In this document: piece after piece, positions 35,994 to 45,510 of the stretch
Numbering within the stretch: position 1 is the first letter of the stretch
How the letters are laid out: each line of letters starts with the position of its first letter
Source: an uncultured Eubacteriales bacterium
GTDB lineage: Bacteria > Bacillota > Clostridia > Lachnospirales > Lachnospiraceae
Direction: 5' to 3'
DNA: 64,000 nt
Assembly: GCA_900314565.1 (NCBI GenBank)
Contig: OMVU01000008.1
Span: 1-64,000 of the forward strand
The notes under the pieces: generated by a model
The model's input: only the letters and a program-made list of their open reading frames with translations
Told to the model about the DNA's origin: nothing
Database searches by the model: none
Translations under genes and position numbers: made by a program

Positions 35994-36989
35994 TTACTGC
36001 ATCTGCGCCTGAACGGCCGTGATCGCGATAACGCCTACGATATCCTCTGCAGAGCATCCGCGGGACAGATCGTTGACCGGAGCAGCGATTCCCTGTGTCA
36101 TCGGGCCGTACGCTTCTGCCTTTGCAAGGCGCTGTACGAGCTTATAGCCGATATTTCCTGCATCGAGGTTCGGGAAGATCAGAGTGTTCGCATGTCCTGC
36201 GACCTTGCTGCCCGGAGCCTTGAATTCTCCGACCGACGGAACGATTGCAGCATCAAGCTGAAGTGTGCCGTCAAGTGCGAGATCCGGATTCTCTTCCTTT
36301 GCGATCCTTGTAGCTTCCTCGACCTTTGTGACATCGTCATGCTTTGCAGAACCCATTGTGGAGTAGGAAAGCATCGCGACCTTCGGCTCATCGCCTGTGA
36401 GCGCTCTGTAGGAGTCAGCAGAGGACTTTGCGATTGCTGCGAGCTCTTCTGCATTCGGATTCTGATTCAGACCGCAGTCTGAGAAGACGAATGTTCCGTT
36501 GTTGCCGAATTCGCAGTTCGGAACGTTCATAAGGAAGAAGGATGAGACAAGCTTCGTGCCCGGAGCAGTCTTCAGGATTTGAAGGCTCGGACGAAGTGTG
36601 TCAGCTGTGGAATGGCATGCACCGGATACAAGACCGTCAGCATCGCCCATCTTGACCATCATAACGCCGTAATATGTATACTGATTGAGCATGATCTCTC
36701 TGGCCTTCTCGACCGTCATGCCCTTCTTAGCGCGAAGCTCAGCGAACTTCTGCACATATGCTTCAGTCTTATCGGACTTGGCCGGATCTACGATCACTGC
36801 GCCTGTGATATCACAGTCAGCTTTATTTGCTGCGACTTCTTCCTCAGAACCGATAATAATGACTTTTGCAAAACCTTCTTTAAGGACCTGCTCGGCAGCC
36901 TTATAAGTACGGATATCTTCTGACTCCGGGAGAACGATTGTCTTAAGATCCTGTTTCGCGCGCTCTTTGATCGTATCAATAAAACTCAT
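35994..36989 (-). CDS. pta: phosphate acetyltransferase
   Basis: A 331-residue short-form Pta (no N-terminal regulatory domain) turning acetyl-CoA + Pi into acetyl phosphate. Seen are LKTIVLPESEDIRTYKAAE, GDADGLVSGACHSTADTLRP, FVFSDCGLNQNPNAEELA, MLSYSTMGSAKHDDV, NTLIFPNLDAGNIGYKLVQRL and the C-terminal QGIAAPVNDLSRGCSAEDIV. The start follows AAAGGAG; 52 upstream codons in frame have no match to the family and lie in the leader. It pairs with ackA and is divergent from tmcAL, whose enzyme consumes acetate. Confidence 0.95.
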   Translation of the reverse strand: MSFIDTIKERAKQDLKTIVLPESEDIRTYKAAEQVLKEGFAKVIIIGSEEEVAANKADCDITGAVIVDPAKSDKTEAYVQKFAELRAKKGMTVEKAREIMLNQYTYYGVMMVKMGDADGLVSGACHSTADTLRPSLQILKTAPGTKLVSSFFLMNVPNCEFGNNGTFVFSDCGLNQNPNAEELAAIAKSSADSYRALTGDEPKVAMLSYSTMGSAKHDDVTKVEEATRIAKEENPDLALDGTLQLDAAIVPSVGEFKAPGSKVAGHANTLIFPNLDAGNIGYKLVQRLAKAEAYGPMTQGIAAPVNDLSRGCSAEDIVGVIAITAVQAQMQ

Positions 36990-37166
36990 TTCTACTCCTT
37001 TCGATTCGGCCTTCATATACTCTTCGGAGACCTGAGTACTGCGGACAGCTGCGTCCCACATCATTTTCGGATCATGAACCCGGTCATCTGATGCAGTTAT
37101 GCTTTCACAGATGCGCAAGCACCAACAGGCTTTTCCTGAGCTCATGCCACGATTGTCAACGTATTA

Positions 37167-37195
37167 ATTATACAATTTTCGAAATTTCATAACAA
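37167..37195 (-). promoter_or_regulatory. promoter of pta-ackA
   Basis: On the minus strand TTGTTA, a 17-base spacer and TATAAT, giving a leader of about 170 bases before pta. Confidence 0.65.
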
Positions 37196-37207
37196 GAGGA
37201 TTTATGG

Positions 37208-37213
37208 TATAAT
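37208..37213 (+). promoter_or_regulatory. -10 element of tmcAL promoter
   Basis: TATAAT lies about 55 bases before the start; the -35 position reads TTTCAT and is weak. It lies about 13 bases from the -35 of the divergent pta promoter, so the two may interfere. Confidence 0.4.
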
Positions 37214-37268
37214 TCCGCCATATAAAGTACTAAATGTAGTACAAGAAAGGATTTTGACCTTCAGTAAA

Positions 37269-38543
37269 ATGAAAATCACCGCAGTCATCGCCGAATTCAA
37301 CCCGTTCCACAACGGCCATAAATATCTGCTTGAAGAGTGCCGCATCCGCACGCAGGCAGATGCAGTCCTCACAGTCCTGAGCGAAGACTATGTGGAGCGC
37401 GGAGCACCTGCAGTAGCGGACGGATATTTCCGGGCGAGGACGGCTCTCCTTCAGGGTGCGGATCTCGTTCTCTTTCTTCCGTCCCGCTTTGTGCTCCGGT
37501 CAGCCGAAGGATATGCGCATGCTGCGGTCTCCCTGCTCGACAGTCTGGGCTGTGTGGACAGCCTTGTCTTCGGCTCTGAATGCGGGGATATTTCTCTCCT
37601 CAGAGAATGCGCACTGAGCCTGTCCGAGGAAACGGATCTCAGAAAAGAGATTCTTCGGAAAAATCTTCGGGAAGGTCTGTCCTTTCCGAAGGCGAGAGCG
37701 CTCGCCTACCCGGAGTATGCCTCCCTCCTCGACTCTCCGAACAACATTCTCGGAATTGAATACCTGAAAGCACTGTATTCCATGCGGTCTGCAATCGAGC
37801 CCTGCACCGTGAAAAGGATCGGGCCGGCGCACAACGATATGACTCCCGGAAAAGAGTACGCATCGGCGTCGGCAATCAGAAATCTGCTGGCAGAAAGATC
37901 GAACGACGGGCAGGAAAGCACCCTCTCTCCCATCCCGCACCGGGTATGCTCCGAAGAAGCGATCCCTGTTCCGCACTGTCTAAGCTCTGAGGAACTTCTT
38001 CCCATCCCGGAAGTGTGTCGGGAAGCCCTCCTTGCCTATTGTAAAGAGCACAGACTAGTCACTTCGGACGATTTCTCCCGGCTTCTCGGAATCCGGCTGA
38101 TGGAGCTCGGATCACGAGAGGATCTCCTTCTCTATCCGGATGTAGACCGTGATCTCGCAGGCACGATTTTTTCAAATCGGTTCACATACACCGGTTTTAC
38201 CGCATTTGCAGATCTCATAAAATCAAAGGCCTATACAATGACGAGGATCCACAGGGCGCTCCTTCGGATCGCGCTCGATCTGCGGGCAGATGGTCCCGCC
38301 CGTCCCCTTTTTGCCAGAGCGGCAGGATTTACGGCACAGGGTGCTCGTCTCCTCGCAGAGATAAAAAAACACAGTACCATCCCGATCCTTACGAAAAATT
38401 CCGAGACGGAAATCCTCACCGAAGAGGCGCGCAGACTCTATGACGAGGAAATCCGCCTCGCAAACATCTACAGGCTGATCCGGGAAGGAAAATCCGGCAG
38501 GGCTCCTCAGAATGTATTAAAGACCGGGCTGATCCGTGTGTGA
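37269..38543 (+). CDS. tmcAL: tRNA(Met) cytidine acetate ligase (TmcAL/YlbM)
   Basis: A 424-residue HIGH-type nucleotidyl-transferase-like enzyme that in Bacillus uses acetate and ATP to form N4-acetylcytidine at the wobble position of elongator tRNA-Met. The ATP motif is AEFNPFHNGH at the very N-terminus; FRARTALLQGADLVLFLP and SPNNILGIEYLKAL also fit. Residues about 205-250 form a Ser/Pro-rich insertion with a near-repeat (VCSEEAIPVPH, LSSEELLPIPE). ATG 37269 matches the family N-terminus; a TTG at 37254 is closer to AAAGGA but spaced too tightly. It is divergent from pta-ackA, a link through acetate. Confidence 0.88.
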   Translation: MKITAVIAEFNPFHNGHKYLLEECRIRTQADAVLTVLSEDYVERGAPAVADGYFRARTALLQGADLVLFLPSRFVLRSAEGYAHAAVSLLDSLGCVDSLVFGSECGDISLLRECALSLSEETDLRKEILRKNLREGLSFPKARALAYPEYASLLDSPNNILGIEYLKALYSMRSAIEPCTVKRIGPAHNDMTPGKEYASASAIRNLLAERSNDGQESTLSPIPHRVCSEEAIPVPHCLSSEELLPIPEVCREALLAYCKEHRLVTSDDFSRLLGIRLMELGSREDLLLYPDVDRDLAGTIFSNRFTYTGFTAFADLIKSKAYTMTRIHRALLRIALDLRADGPARPLFARAAGFTAQGARLLAEIKKHSTIPILTKNSETEILTEEARRLYDEEIRLANIYRLIREGKSGRAPQNVLKTGLIRV

Positions 38544-38559
38544 TCAGCCCGGTCTTTTT
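38520..38559 (+). terminator. terminator of tmcAL, overlapping its stop codon
   Basis: AAGACCGGGCTGATC pairs with GATCAGCCCGGTCTT followed by TTT; the loop holds the last codons and the TGA stop. Confidence 0.9.
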
Positions 38560-38573
38560 GATACTGTGTTTTT

Positions 38574-38648
38574 GAAGGTGCATCGCACCCTGCGCATCGC
38601 GCGTATCTCACGACTGAAGCCGCAGGATACGCACGATGATGAATAAAG
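38574..38648 (+). repeat. B/C-module fragment (CTTCATCGCG arm type)
   Basis: Inner hairpin GGTGCATCGCACC is followed by the right half of a C segment (gcgcgtatctcacgactgaa, then GATGATGAATAAAGC). It fills the gap between the tmcAL terminator and the convergent gene. Confidence 0.7.
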
Positions 38649-38652
38649 CTGT

Positions 38653-40017
38653 TTAATTTTTAAAGCTGTGGATCGGCGCAGGGATCCTTCCCCTGCGGTT
38701 CACGAACCGCTCGCATCCGAAGGAATTGACCGCCATGACCGGCGCATGGCCGAGGAGTCCTCCGAACTCCACGCGGTCTCCTACTTCCTTTCCTTCTGCC
38801 GGAATCAGGCGGACAGCAGTCGTCTTCTGATTGATCATGCCGAGTGCCATCTCGTCCGCAATGATGCCGGAAATCGTCTCCGCCGTTGTCGAACCGGGGA
38901 TCGCAATCATATCAAGTCCTACAGAGCAGACGCATGTCATGGCCTCAAGCTTCTCGAGAGAGAGTGCACCCGCCTCAACCGCCTCGATCATTCCCTGATC
39001 CTCGCTGACAGGAATAAAGGCACCTGAAAGACCTCCGACGTAAGAGGATGCCATAACACCGCCCTTTTTCACCTGGTCATTCAGAAGGGCGAGGGCTGCA
39101 GTCGTACCCGGCGCGCCGGGCTGCTCCAGACCGATTTCCTTCAGGATATCCGCGACAGAGTCGCCGATTGCCGGTGTCGGCGCGAGCGAGAGATCTACGA
39201 TCCCGAACGGGACGCCCAGTTTCTGTGAAGCCTCCCGCGCGACAAGCTGTCCGACACGGGTGATCTTAAAGGCCGTGCGCTTAATTGTCTCACAGAGGAC
39301 CTCAAAATCAGAATTTCTGCACTCCTCGAGCGCATGCTTGACAACACCCGGTCCGGAGACACCGACATTGATTACACTGTTCCCCTCTGTGACGCCGTGA
39401 AAAGCACCTGCCATGAAGGGATTGTCATCCGGCGCATTGCAGAAGACGACGAGCTTCGCACATCCCAGTGAGTCACGGTCACGCGTCTCGAAGGCAGCTT
39501 CCTTGATCATCTGGCCCATCAGGCGGACTGCATCCATGTTGATACCGGTCTTTGTGGATCCGACATTTACGGAGCTGCACACCCGGTCTGTCAGGGCGAG
39601 CGCTTTCGGGATCGAGCGGATCAGATTTTCGTCTGCGGTCGTCATCGCTTTCGAGACAAGGGCAGAGTATCCGCCGATAAAGTTCACGCCTACGCTCTTG
39701 GCGCATTCATCCAGCGTTTTCGCGATCTCCACAAAGTCCTCGGGACACCGGCAGGCCGCTCCGCCGATCAGCGCGATGGGAGTCACGGAAATTCTTTTAT
39801 TGACGATCGGGATACCGTACATCGACTCGATCTCTTTTCCGGTCGGGACGAGATTTTCGGCTTCCGAAAGGATCTTCTTTCTGATATTTTCACAGAGAGT
39901 CGCAAGATCTCCGCTTATACAGTCGAGCAGAGAGATCCCGAGTGTGATCGTTCGCACATCGAGATTCTCGTGCTTTATCATTTCGTTGGTCTCGTTTACC
40001 TCAAAACGGGTAATCAT
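38653..40017 (-). CDS. DUF711/UPF0210 (PFL) family protein
   Basis: A 454-residue protein of the UPF0210 family (COG2848), distantly related to glycyl-radical/pyruvate-formate-lyase-like folds but without assigned activity. Recognisable stretches are [82 protein letters not shown] and a C-terminal GLLGHAPVM. The ATG at 40017 has AGAGGTGAAGCCC upstream; a GTG at 40026 overlaps that site. It pairs with the ACT-domain gene 22 bases upstream, an association widespread in anaerobes. Confidence 0.88.
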   Translation of the reverse strand: MITRFEVNETNEMIKHENLDVRTITLGISLLDCISGDLATLCENIRKKILSEAENLVPTGKEIESMYGIPIVNKRISVTPIALIGGAACRCPEDFVEIAKTLDECAKSVGVNFIGGYSALVSKAMTTADENLIRSIPKALALTDRVCSSVNVGSTKTGINMDAVRLMGQMIKEAAFETRDRDSLGCAKLVVFCNAPDDNPFMAGAFHGVTEGNSVINVGVSGPGVVKHALEECRNSDFEVLCETIKRTAFKITRVGQLVAREASQKLGVPFGIVDLSLAPTPAIGDSVADILKEIGLEQPGAPGTTAALALLNDQVKKGGVMASSYVGGLSGAFIPVSEDQGMIEAVEAGALSLEKLEAMTCVCSVGLDMIAIPGSTTAETISGIIADEMALGMINQKTTAVRLIPAEGKEVGDRVEFGGLLGHAPVMAVNSFGCERFVNRRGRIPAPIHSFKN

Positions 40018-40039
40018 GGGCTTCACCTCTTAAAGATAT

Positions 40040-40312
40040 TCAGATACGGTGCATCATCTCAAAAATGTCCTCATGCTGCGTATGGATATTCACCCCGATC
40101 TCCTCTCCGATCTGATGGAGCTCATGTCGGATCTCCGCAATGGATTTCGACGACTTCGACGTGTCAGTGATCATCATCATATTGAAGAAACCGTCGACGA
40201 TCGTCTGAGAGATGTCAAGGATGTTGATTTCATTGTTTGCAAGATAGGTACAGACCTTCGCGATAATTCCGACAGCATCTTTTCCTACGACGGTGATAAT
40301 TGTCTTCTGCAT
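40040..40312 (-). CDS. ACT-domain protein (UPF0237)
   Basis: A 90-residue stand-alone ACT domain starting MQKTIITVVGKDAVGIIAKV, with NINILDISQTIVDGFFNMMM typical of GcvR-like regulatory ACTs. It probably binds a small ligand such as an amino acid and regulates its DUF711 neighbour, but this is inference. RBS AAGGAGGG. Confidence 0.9.
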   Translation of the reverse strand: MQKTIITVVGKDAVGIIAKVCTYLANNEINILDISQTIVDGFFNMMMITDTSKSSKSIAEIRHELHQIGEEIGVNIHTQHEDIFEMMHRI

Positions 40313-40382
40313 ATTCCCTCCTTAAGAACCGGTCCGATAAGAACGTTCCGGCATCCTCTCTTTTTCCTTTTATGCGCCGGCA

Positions 40383-41180
40383 TTACCAGACGACAGACTC
40401 AGAGATCCTGTCCCTGTGCGCGATCGTGATATTAAAATCCTTAGAGTTATAGGGGTTATCCCCATTCGTTACTTCCTGGCTGACCGTCTCGTACGCCAGG
40501 GCTTCATAATTATTCTCGTGTGAGAGATGTCCGAGAAAGACATGCCGGATATTGTCGTGCAGCAGGCCTCCGAGAAGCTGTCCGCAGGTCTCATTGGACA
40601 GATGACCGTGCTCGCTCAGAATACGGCGCTTCAGATAATAAGGATACCTCCCGGCCTCCAGCATATGCACGTCGTGGTTCGATTCGAGCAGCAGGACATC
40701 CAGATTCCTGAGATTATCCACAGTATAATCGTCAAAGCAGCCCATGTCTGTTGCCACGGCACAGGTCTTTTCGTCATGAATGATCCTGAATCCTACCGGT
40801 TCGGCAGCGTCGTGAGAGATCCTGAACGGATGGATCCTGAGATCTCCTATTTCAAAATCCATGTCCGCGCAGATCACATGCAGGAGATCTGTCGGGATCT
40901 TCCCGATGGATGTACTCCCTTTTATATAATCAATTGTTCCCTTCGTCGCGTATATCGGAAGACCGTACCTTCTCGCAAGGACTCCGATCCCCTTGATATG
41001 ATCCGAGTGTTCATGTGTCACGAGGATCCCGTCCATATCCTTGGTCGTCATATCGATCTCATTGAGACCGCGCTCGATCCTTGCACCGGAGATCCCGGCA
41101 TCCACGAGCACTGAGGTCGTATCACTTCCCGCATAAATGCAGTTCCCGCTGCTTCCGCTGGAAATACTGCAAAATTTCAT
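40383..41180 (-). CDS. metallo-beta-lactamase-fold hydrolase, YycJ/WalJ-like
   Basis: A 265-residue protein starting MKFCSISSGSSGNCIYAGS, the family signature. The metal motif is THEHSDHIKG, further ligands are in FRISHDAAEP, ATDMGCF and HLSHENN. The family belongs to nuclease-like MBL proteins; the Bacillus member is linked to cell-wall/DNA maintenance with the WalRK system, though here no walRK is adjacent. The start has TGGAGGTTATTT upstream; 23 further codons upstream are unsupported. Confidence 0.85.
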   Translation of the reverse strand: MKFCSISSGSSGNCIYAGSDTTSVLVDAGISGARIERGLNEIDMTTKDMDGILVTHEHSDHIKGIGVLARRYGLPIYATKGTIDYIKGSTSIGKIPTDLLHVICADMDFEIGDLRIHPFRISHDAAEPVGFRIIHDEKTCAVATDMGCFDDYTVDNLRNLDVLLLESNHDVHMLEAGRYPYYLKRRILSEHGHLSNETCGQLLGGLLHDNIRHVFLGHLSHENNYEALAYETVSQEVTNGDNPYNSKDFNITIAHRDRISESVVW

Positions 41181-41210
41181 AAATAACCTCCATAAAATGA
41201 GCTGTACTGC

Positions 41211-41275
41211 AGGCGTGCGCAGTAAAAGGCACCACGGTGCCGCACACATCGCGCAGGAACGCCGAGGCGTTCCCG
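41211..41275 (-). repeat. B/A-module fragment
   Basis: On the minus strand a decayed A palindrome (GGGAACGCCTCGGCGTTCC) is followed by a B module with inner hairpin GGCACCGTGGTGCC. It ends eight bases from the coaE stop. Confidence 0.7.
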
Positions 41276-41282
41276 AAGTGTC

Positions 41283-41930
41283 TCACGCATTTCTTATAAG
41301 CAGGGAAAGCCGCTCATCGATCTCTCGAAACGCTTTTTCCGGCTCTCCGCCATTGTCGATCTTTACGCTGCAGCCGGCTTCGAACGCTTCTTCCGACAGC
41401 TGGCTCGCCATCATATTGCGGATCCGTGTCATGTCGTAGCCCCGGCTTTCAGCCAGTCGTTTCGCCCGCACGTCTTCGCTCGCATAAATATACCACAACT
41501 CATCGCAGATTTCATCATAATGCTCTTCAATTAAGAGGGCTGCTTCAATGACGTACACCCCCTTGCCTCTTGTTCTCGCCTCCGCCGTAAAGGCATCAGA
41601 GGTCCTGCGCACGGCGGGATGGATGAGTCCGTTCAGGGCTTTTTTCATTTTTTCATCGGAAAAGACGATCCGGGCGATCTGTGCGCGGTCCAGTCTCCCA
41701 TCCGGAAGGACAATGTCCTTCCCGAAAAGGGCGATGGTCTCGTCATAGCACAGGCCTCCGATCTCAAGCATCTCCCGGCTCACATCATCGAGCACCAGGA
41801 TGTTCGCGTCCCATTTTTCCTGCAGATACTTAAGGACGCTGCTTTTTCCAGCCCCGACGCCTCCCGTCACTCCGATGACGATACTCTTTTTCATTGATGC
41901 AATGAGTTCTTTTCGCTCATTTTCAGTCAT
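41283..41930 (-). CDS. coaE: dephospho-CoA kinase
   Basis: A 215-residue kinase for the last step of CoA synthesis. P-loop GVTGGVGAGKSS, then LVLDDVSREML, DGRLDRAQIARIVFSDEKMKK and GKGVYVIEAALLIEE. An alternative ATG 12 codons in (41894) would match the usual family N-terminus and length; neither start has a good ribosome site. It follows polA by 19 bases, a common Firmicute pairing. Confidence 0.92.
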   Translation of the reverse strand: MTENERKELIASMKKSIVIGVTGGVGAGKSSVLKYLQEKWDANILVLDDVSREMLEIGGLCYDETIALFGKDIVLPDGRLDRAQIARIVFSDEKMKKALNGLIHPAVRRTSDAFTAEARTRGKGVYVIEAALLIEEHYDEICDELWYIYASEDVRAKRLAESRGYDMTRIRNMMASQLSEEAFEAGCSVKIDNGGEPEKAFREIDERLSLLIRNA

Positions 41931-41949
41931 GTCAATGTACCGTTTTCAG

Positions 41950-44691
41950 TTATTTCGCTTCGTACCAGTCGCTTCCGATATGGCAGTCCGTCTCGAGCTC
42001 GACCCTGAGCGATGCGGCGGCTTTCATTTCCTCCTCGAGGATCTCTCTGGCCTTTTCCGCCTCCTGCTGCGGCGCCTCGATCAGAAGCTCGTCATGGATC
42101 TGAAGGATGAGCTTCGATTCCATTTTTTCTGCAGCAAGCCGCTTAGCCACACGGACCATGGCGATCTTTATGATGTCCGCAGCAGTCCCCTGGATCGGAC
42201 TGTTCATCGCGACACGCTCCCCGAAATTTCTCTGCATAAAGTTCGAGGACTTGAGTTCGGGAATCGGACGTCTGCGGCCGAACAGGGAGACGGCATACCC
42301 CTTCTCCTTCGCCGAATTCACGAGATCGTCCAGAAATGTCCTGATCGACGGATAGGTAAGAAAATACTGGTCAATATAATCCTGTGCTTCCTTCCGGGAA
42401 ATGGAAAGTCCCTGTGAGAGACCGAAGCTGCTGATTCCGTACACGATCCCGAAATTGACGGCCTTGGCGTTCCGTCTCATCTGGTCTGTTACCTCACTGT
42501 AGGGCACGTGGAAGACCTGCGACGCCGTTGCCGCATGGATATCCTTGGCTTCCCTGTAGGCTTCGATCAGCTTTTCGTCCCCGGACATGTGCGCCAGGAC
42601 TCTCAGTTCGATCTGGGAATAGTCCGCGTCGACAAAAACGCAGCCTTCCCTCGGATAGAAACATTTCCGGATCCTTCGGCCGAGATCTTCGCGCATGGGT
42701 ATATTCTGAAGGTTCGGGTCTGTGCTGGACAGCCGGCCGGTCGCGGTGATCGTCTGGTTAAAGGTCGTGCGGATACGGCCGTCCTCCTCGATACAGGTCA
42801 GGAGTCCGTCCGCATAAGTCGATTTCAGTTTTGAATAGGTCCTGTACTCGAGAATGTCCGCGACGATCTTATGGTCAGGTGCCATTTTCTCCAGGACATC
42901 CGCAGCCGTCGAATAGCCCGTCTTTGTCTTCTTTCCTCCCGGAAGCTTCATTTTCTCAAAGAGGATCGTTCCGAGCTGCTTCGGGCTGTTCAGATTGAAC
43001 TCTTCTTCCGCTTCCGCATAGATTTCCTCCGTCAGTTCACGGATCCGCACGGAGAGCATCACTCCATACTCAATAAGCGCCTTGCGGCTGGCCAAAATGC
43101 CTTCCTTTTCCATCTGTGCCAGGACACAGGTAAGCGGCATCTCTACACTTCGGAAGAGGTCTGCCATATTTTCACTGTCCAGTTTACTGAGAATCGGATC
43201 CTTCGCATTTCTGGCGGTAAATGCTGCATACCCGGCGCAGAGCGCAAGATTCTGTGAAAGATCCTCCGTCTTCTCCGTCTCCTCTGTCTCAGTCATTCCT
43301 GCGATCGGGAGCGTCATCTGCTTTCCGTTCCGGATCGCCTTCTTCTCCGCTTCCTTGAGCCAGGCTGCCGGTCCCTTTTTCCCGATAAGCTCCTCGCGTG
43401 TCTTCACCGTCATGCCAAGGTATCCGGTCGCGATATCACCGTAATCCCAATCGGACCTCAGCGGATCGATCAGATAAGCGCCGATCACACAGTCCGTCCA
43501 CTTCTCTGCGTCCTGAAGCCCGAGGAATCTGGCCGCATCCTTGACATTACAGGAGGCGATCTCTTCTGCCGCCCGGCATACGGTAAGAAGAACATCCCGT
43601 GCCGCATCGGCGGAAATTTCCTCTCCGATCCTGAAAGCGTACGTCTCACTGCCGGAAAATGCAGCGGCGTAGGGCACACCTTTCTCCATAAGAACCTCAA
43701 TTCCGGCCGTGCTTTCGTCCCTGCGAAGAGCTGCAGCAGCTTTTTCTCCTGCGCTGTTCAGTTCTTCTTCAGTTTTCAGGAGATGTACAGAAACATCCTT
43801 CTTTGCATTTTCCGTCTCCTTCTCCTCGAAAAGATAGAAAAGGCTCCGGAAATTCAGGCTCCGGAACATCTCATACGATTTCTCGTTGTAGATATTTCCC
43901 AGACGGAACGCGTCATAATCTGCTTCGACCGGTGCGTTGAGACGGATCGTCGCAAGATCCTTGGAAAGCACAGCGAGGTCATAATGATCCTGCATGGCGT
44001 TCTGAGCTTTCTTCGGCTTGATCTCGTCGACGTGTGCATGCGCGTTCTCGATCGAGTGATATTTCTCTATAATGGCAAGGGCCGTCTTCGGCCCGACTCC
44101 GGGAAGCCCCGGGATATTATCGGAAGAATCACCCATCAGAGCCTTCATATCGATGAATTCGGACGGTGTCACGCCGACCGTTTCGGTTACGTCCGAGGCG
44201 AAATAGCGCTCATAGGTCGTCTGACCGGCCTTTGTCTTCGGAATAATGATTTCCGTCCGGTCCGTTGCGATCTGCAGAAGGTCGCGGTCTCCGGATACGA
44301 GGGAGACTTTCAGCCCTTTCTCCTCGGATCTTCTGGAGAGTGTCCCGAGGATATCGTCCGCTTCCCACCCTGCGATGGAGATATGAGGGATCTCCATGCT
44401 GTCGAGAAGTCTCAGGATCACGGGCATCTGCTCGTGAAATTCCGGCGGTGCAGCCTGACGGGTCCCCTTGTAAGCCGGATACTTTTCGTGGCGGAAAGTC
44501 GGCTCGGACCGGTCGAAAGCGACAACGAGATACTCCGGCTTCTCCTCCTCAAGAACCTTTCGAAGGATCGAGAGGAAGCCGTAGACCGCATTTGTGTGTG
44601 TCCCGTCGGGAGCTGTCATTGCGAGCGGCATGCCGTAAAATGCACGAAACATGATGCTGTGTCCGTCGATCAGAACAATTTTTTCATCCAT
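41950..44691 (-). CDS. polA: DNA polymerase I
   Basis: A 913-residue repair and Okazaki-processing polymerase. The 5'-3' exonuclease domain (about 1-290) has DGHSIMFRAFYG, GDRDLLQIA and DSSDNIPGLPGVGPKTA. The middle domain (about 300-490) is proofreading-like but lacks the DxE metal motif: the expected site reads TAGIEVL, so 3'-5' exonuclease is probably dead, as in many Firmicutes. The polymerase domain has motif A DYSQIELRVLAHMSGD, motif B RRNAKAVNFGIVYGIS and motif C LQIHDELLIE. Confidence 0.95.
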   Translation of the reverse strand: MDEKIVLIDGHSIMFRAFYGMPLAMTAPDGTHTNAVYGFLSILRKVLEEEKPEYLVVAFDRSEPTFRHEKYPAYKGTRQAAPPEFHEQMPVILRLLDSMEIPHISIAGWEADDILGTLSRRSEEKGLKVSLVSGDRDLLQIATDRTEIIIPKTKAGQTTYERYFASDVTETVGVTPSEFIDMKALMGDSSDNIPGLPGVGPKTALAIIEKYHSIENAHAHVDEIKPKKAQNAMQDHYDLAVLSKDLATIRLNAPVEADYDAFRLGNIYNEKSYEMFRSLNFRSLFYLFEEKETENAKKDVSVHLLKTEEELNSAGEKAAAALRRDESTAGIEVLMEKGVPYAAAFSGSETYAFRIGEEISADAARDVLLTVCRAAEEIASCNVKDAARFLGLQDAEKWTDCVIGAYLIDPLRSDWDYGDIATGYLGMTVKTREELIGKKGPAAWLKEAEKKAIRNGKQMTLPIAGMTETEETEKTEDLSQNLALCAGYAAFTARNAKDPILSKLDSENMADLFRSVEMPLTCVLAQMEKEGILASRKALIEYGVMLSVRIRELTEEIYAEAEEEFNLNSPKQLGTILFEKMKLPGGKKTKTGYSTAADVLEKMAPDHKIVADILEYRTYSKLKSTYADGLLTCIEEDGRIRTTFNQTITATGRLSSTDPNLQNIPMREDLGRRIRKCFYPREGCVFVDADYSQIELRVLAHMSGDEKLIEAYREAKDIHAATASQVFHVPYSEVTDQMRRNAKAVNFGIVYGISSFGLSQGLSISRKEAQDYIDQYFLTYPSIRTFLDDLVNSAKEKGYAVSLFGRRRPIPELKSSNFMQRNFGERVAMNSPIQGTAADIIKIAMVRVAKRLAAEKMESKLILQIHDELLIEAPQQEAEKAREILEEEMKAAASLRVELETDCHIGSDWYEAK

Positions 44692-44752
44692 TTTTATCCT
44701 CCAGGCTTATTGAGCCGAACCATCTGTATGCGACAACATTCCGACCCCGATT

Positions 44753-44912
44753 CAAGAACGCCTCAGCGTTCTTGCCGCGCCGCGCATGGTGCGAAGCACC
44801 TTCCACTTTGCGCGGCTGCGATCCGCCGGAGGCGTTTATCTCAGTGGTGAGACGAGCAGGATATTGACCTATCCCCCGCTTATAGAAGCGGGGATATTCC
44901 CCACTGAGATAA
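44753..44912 (+). repeat. A/B/C modular repeat, full copy (arm type CTCAGTGG)
   Basis: Palindrome CAAGAACGCCTCAGCGTTCT TG, a B hairpin with inner GGTGCGAAGCACC, then TTTATCTCAGTGG..CCACTGAGATAA with the CCCCCGCTTATAGAAGCGGGG hairpin split by loop bases. Compared with 1251-1436, the small GGG..CCC hairpin after the first arm has been lost, so its internal arm is shortened to TGAGAC. It lies between polA and the zinc-finger protein gene. Confidence 0.88.
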
Positions 44913-44947
44913 TACGTTGATTTTCCGCGGTAACCGCAGCGTTCCTT

Positions 44948-45346
44948 TTATCTTTTGAGCAGCGACTGTATGTGCTCCAGAACGCTCTGAATTCCGGGAA
45001 GGCTTATCTTCAGGGCAATTGCTATAAATATCAGTACATTGGAAATGGTGATCAGGGTCCGCGTCCAGATCTTTGAAAATTTGGTGACCCAGATACGGTT
45101 CCGGTTCCTTTTTATATCGTCGACCAGGCTTTTCCGCATATCATAGGATCGTGAGACATTGCGCTCATCATCCAGATACTGCAGGGAATAGTCGATGATA
45201 AAATAGGTCTCCAATTCATCATAACAGTCCGGACAGTTCATGACATGATCCAGAAAGCGCGTACATTCCTTATCGGACATCGTGCCCTCGATATACGCCT
45301 TTACCTGATCTTTCGCCTCCCGGCAGGTCATCTTCTCGGCGGCCAT
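44948..45346 (-). CDS. orphan zinc-finger (anti-sigma-like) membrane protein
   Basis: A 132-residue protein. The N-terminus (about 6-50) matches the zf-HC2/anti-sigma zinc finger: MTCREAKDQVKAYIEG, then HVMNCPDCYDEL with the HxxxCxxC ligands. One transmembrane helix lies near 96-115 (LITISNVLIFIAIALKI), with a short outer tail. Such proteins normally hold an ECF sigma factor at the membrane, but no sigma gene is adjacent, so the partner is unknown. RBS AGGGGGTG. Confidence 0.75.
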   Translation of the reverse strand: MAAEKMTCREAKDQVKAYIEGTMSDKECTRFLDHVMNCPDCYDELETYFIIDYSLQYLDDERNVSRSYDMRKSLVDDIKRNRNRIWVTKFSKIWTRTLITISNVLIFIAIALKISLPGIQSVLEHIQSLLKR

Positions 45347-45474
45347 GGCACACCCCCTATTACTGCAAAGTTTTGTATTCCGGCTGAAAACCCGGGATGA
45401 CTATCCTGCAGCCGATCATGCCGGACTGACATTCACGTGCAAAATATGTCTCCACTTTTGTTCCATACATGAAC

Positions 45475-45504
45475 AAAAGGCCCGGAAACAGATGTCTCCG
45501 GGCC
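45475..45504 (-). terminator. terminator of tRNA-Leu
   Basis: On the minus strand GGCCCGGAGACA pairs with TGTTTCCGGGCC, followed by TTTTGTT. Confidence 0.85.
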
Positions 45505-45510
45505 ATAAGC

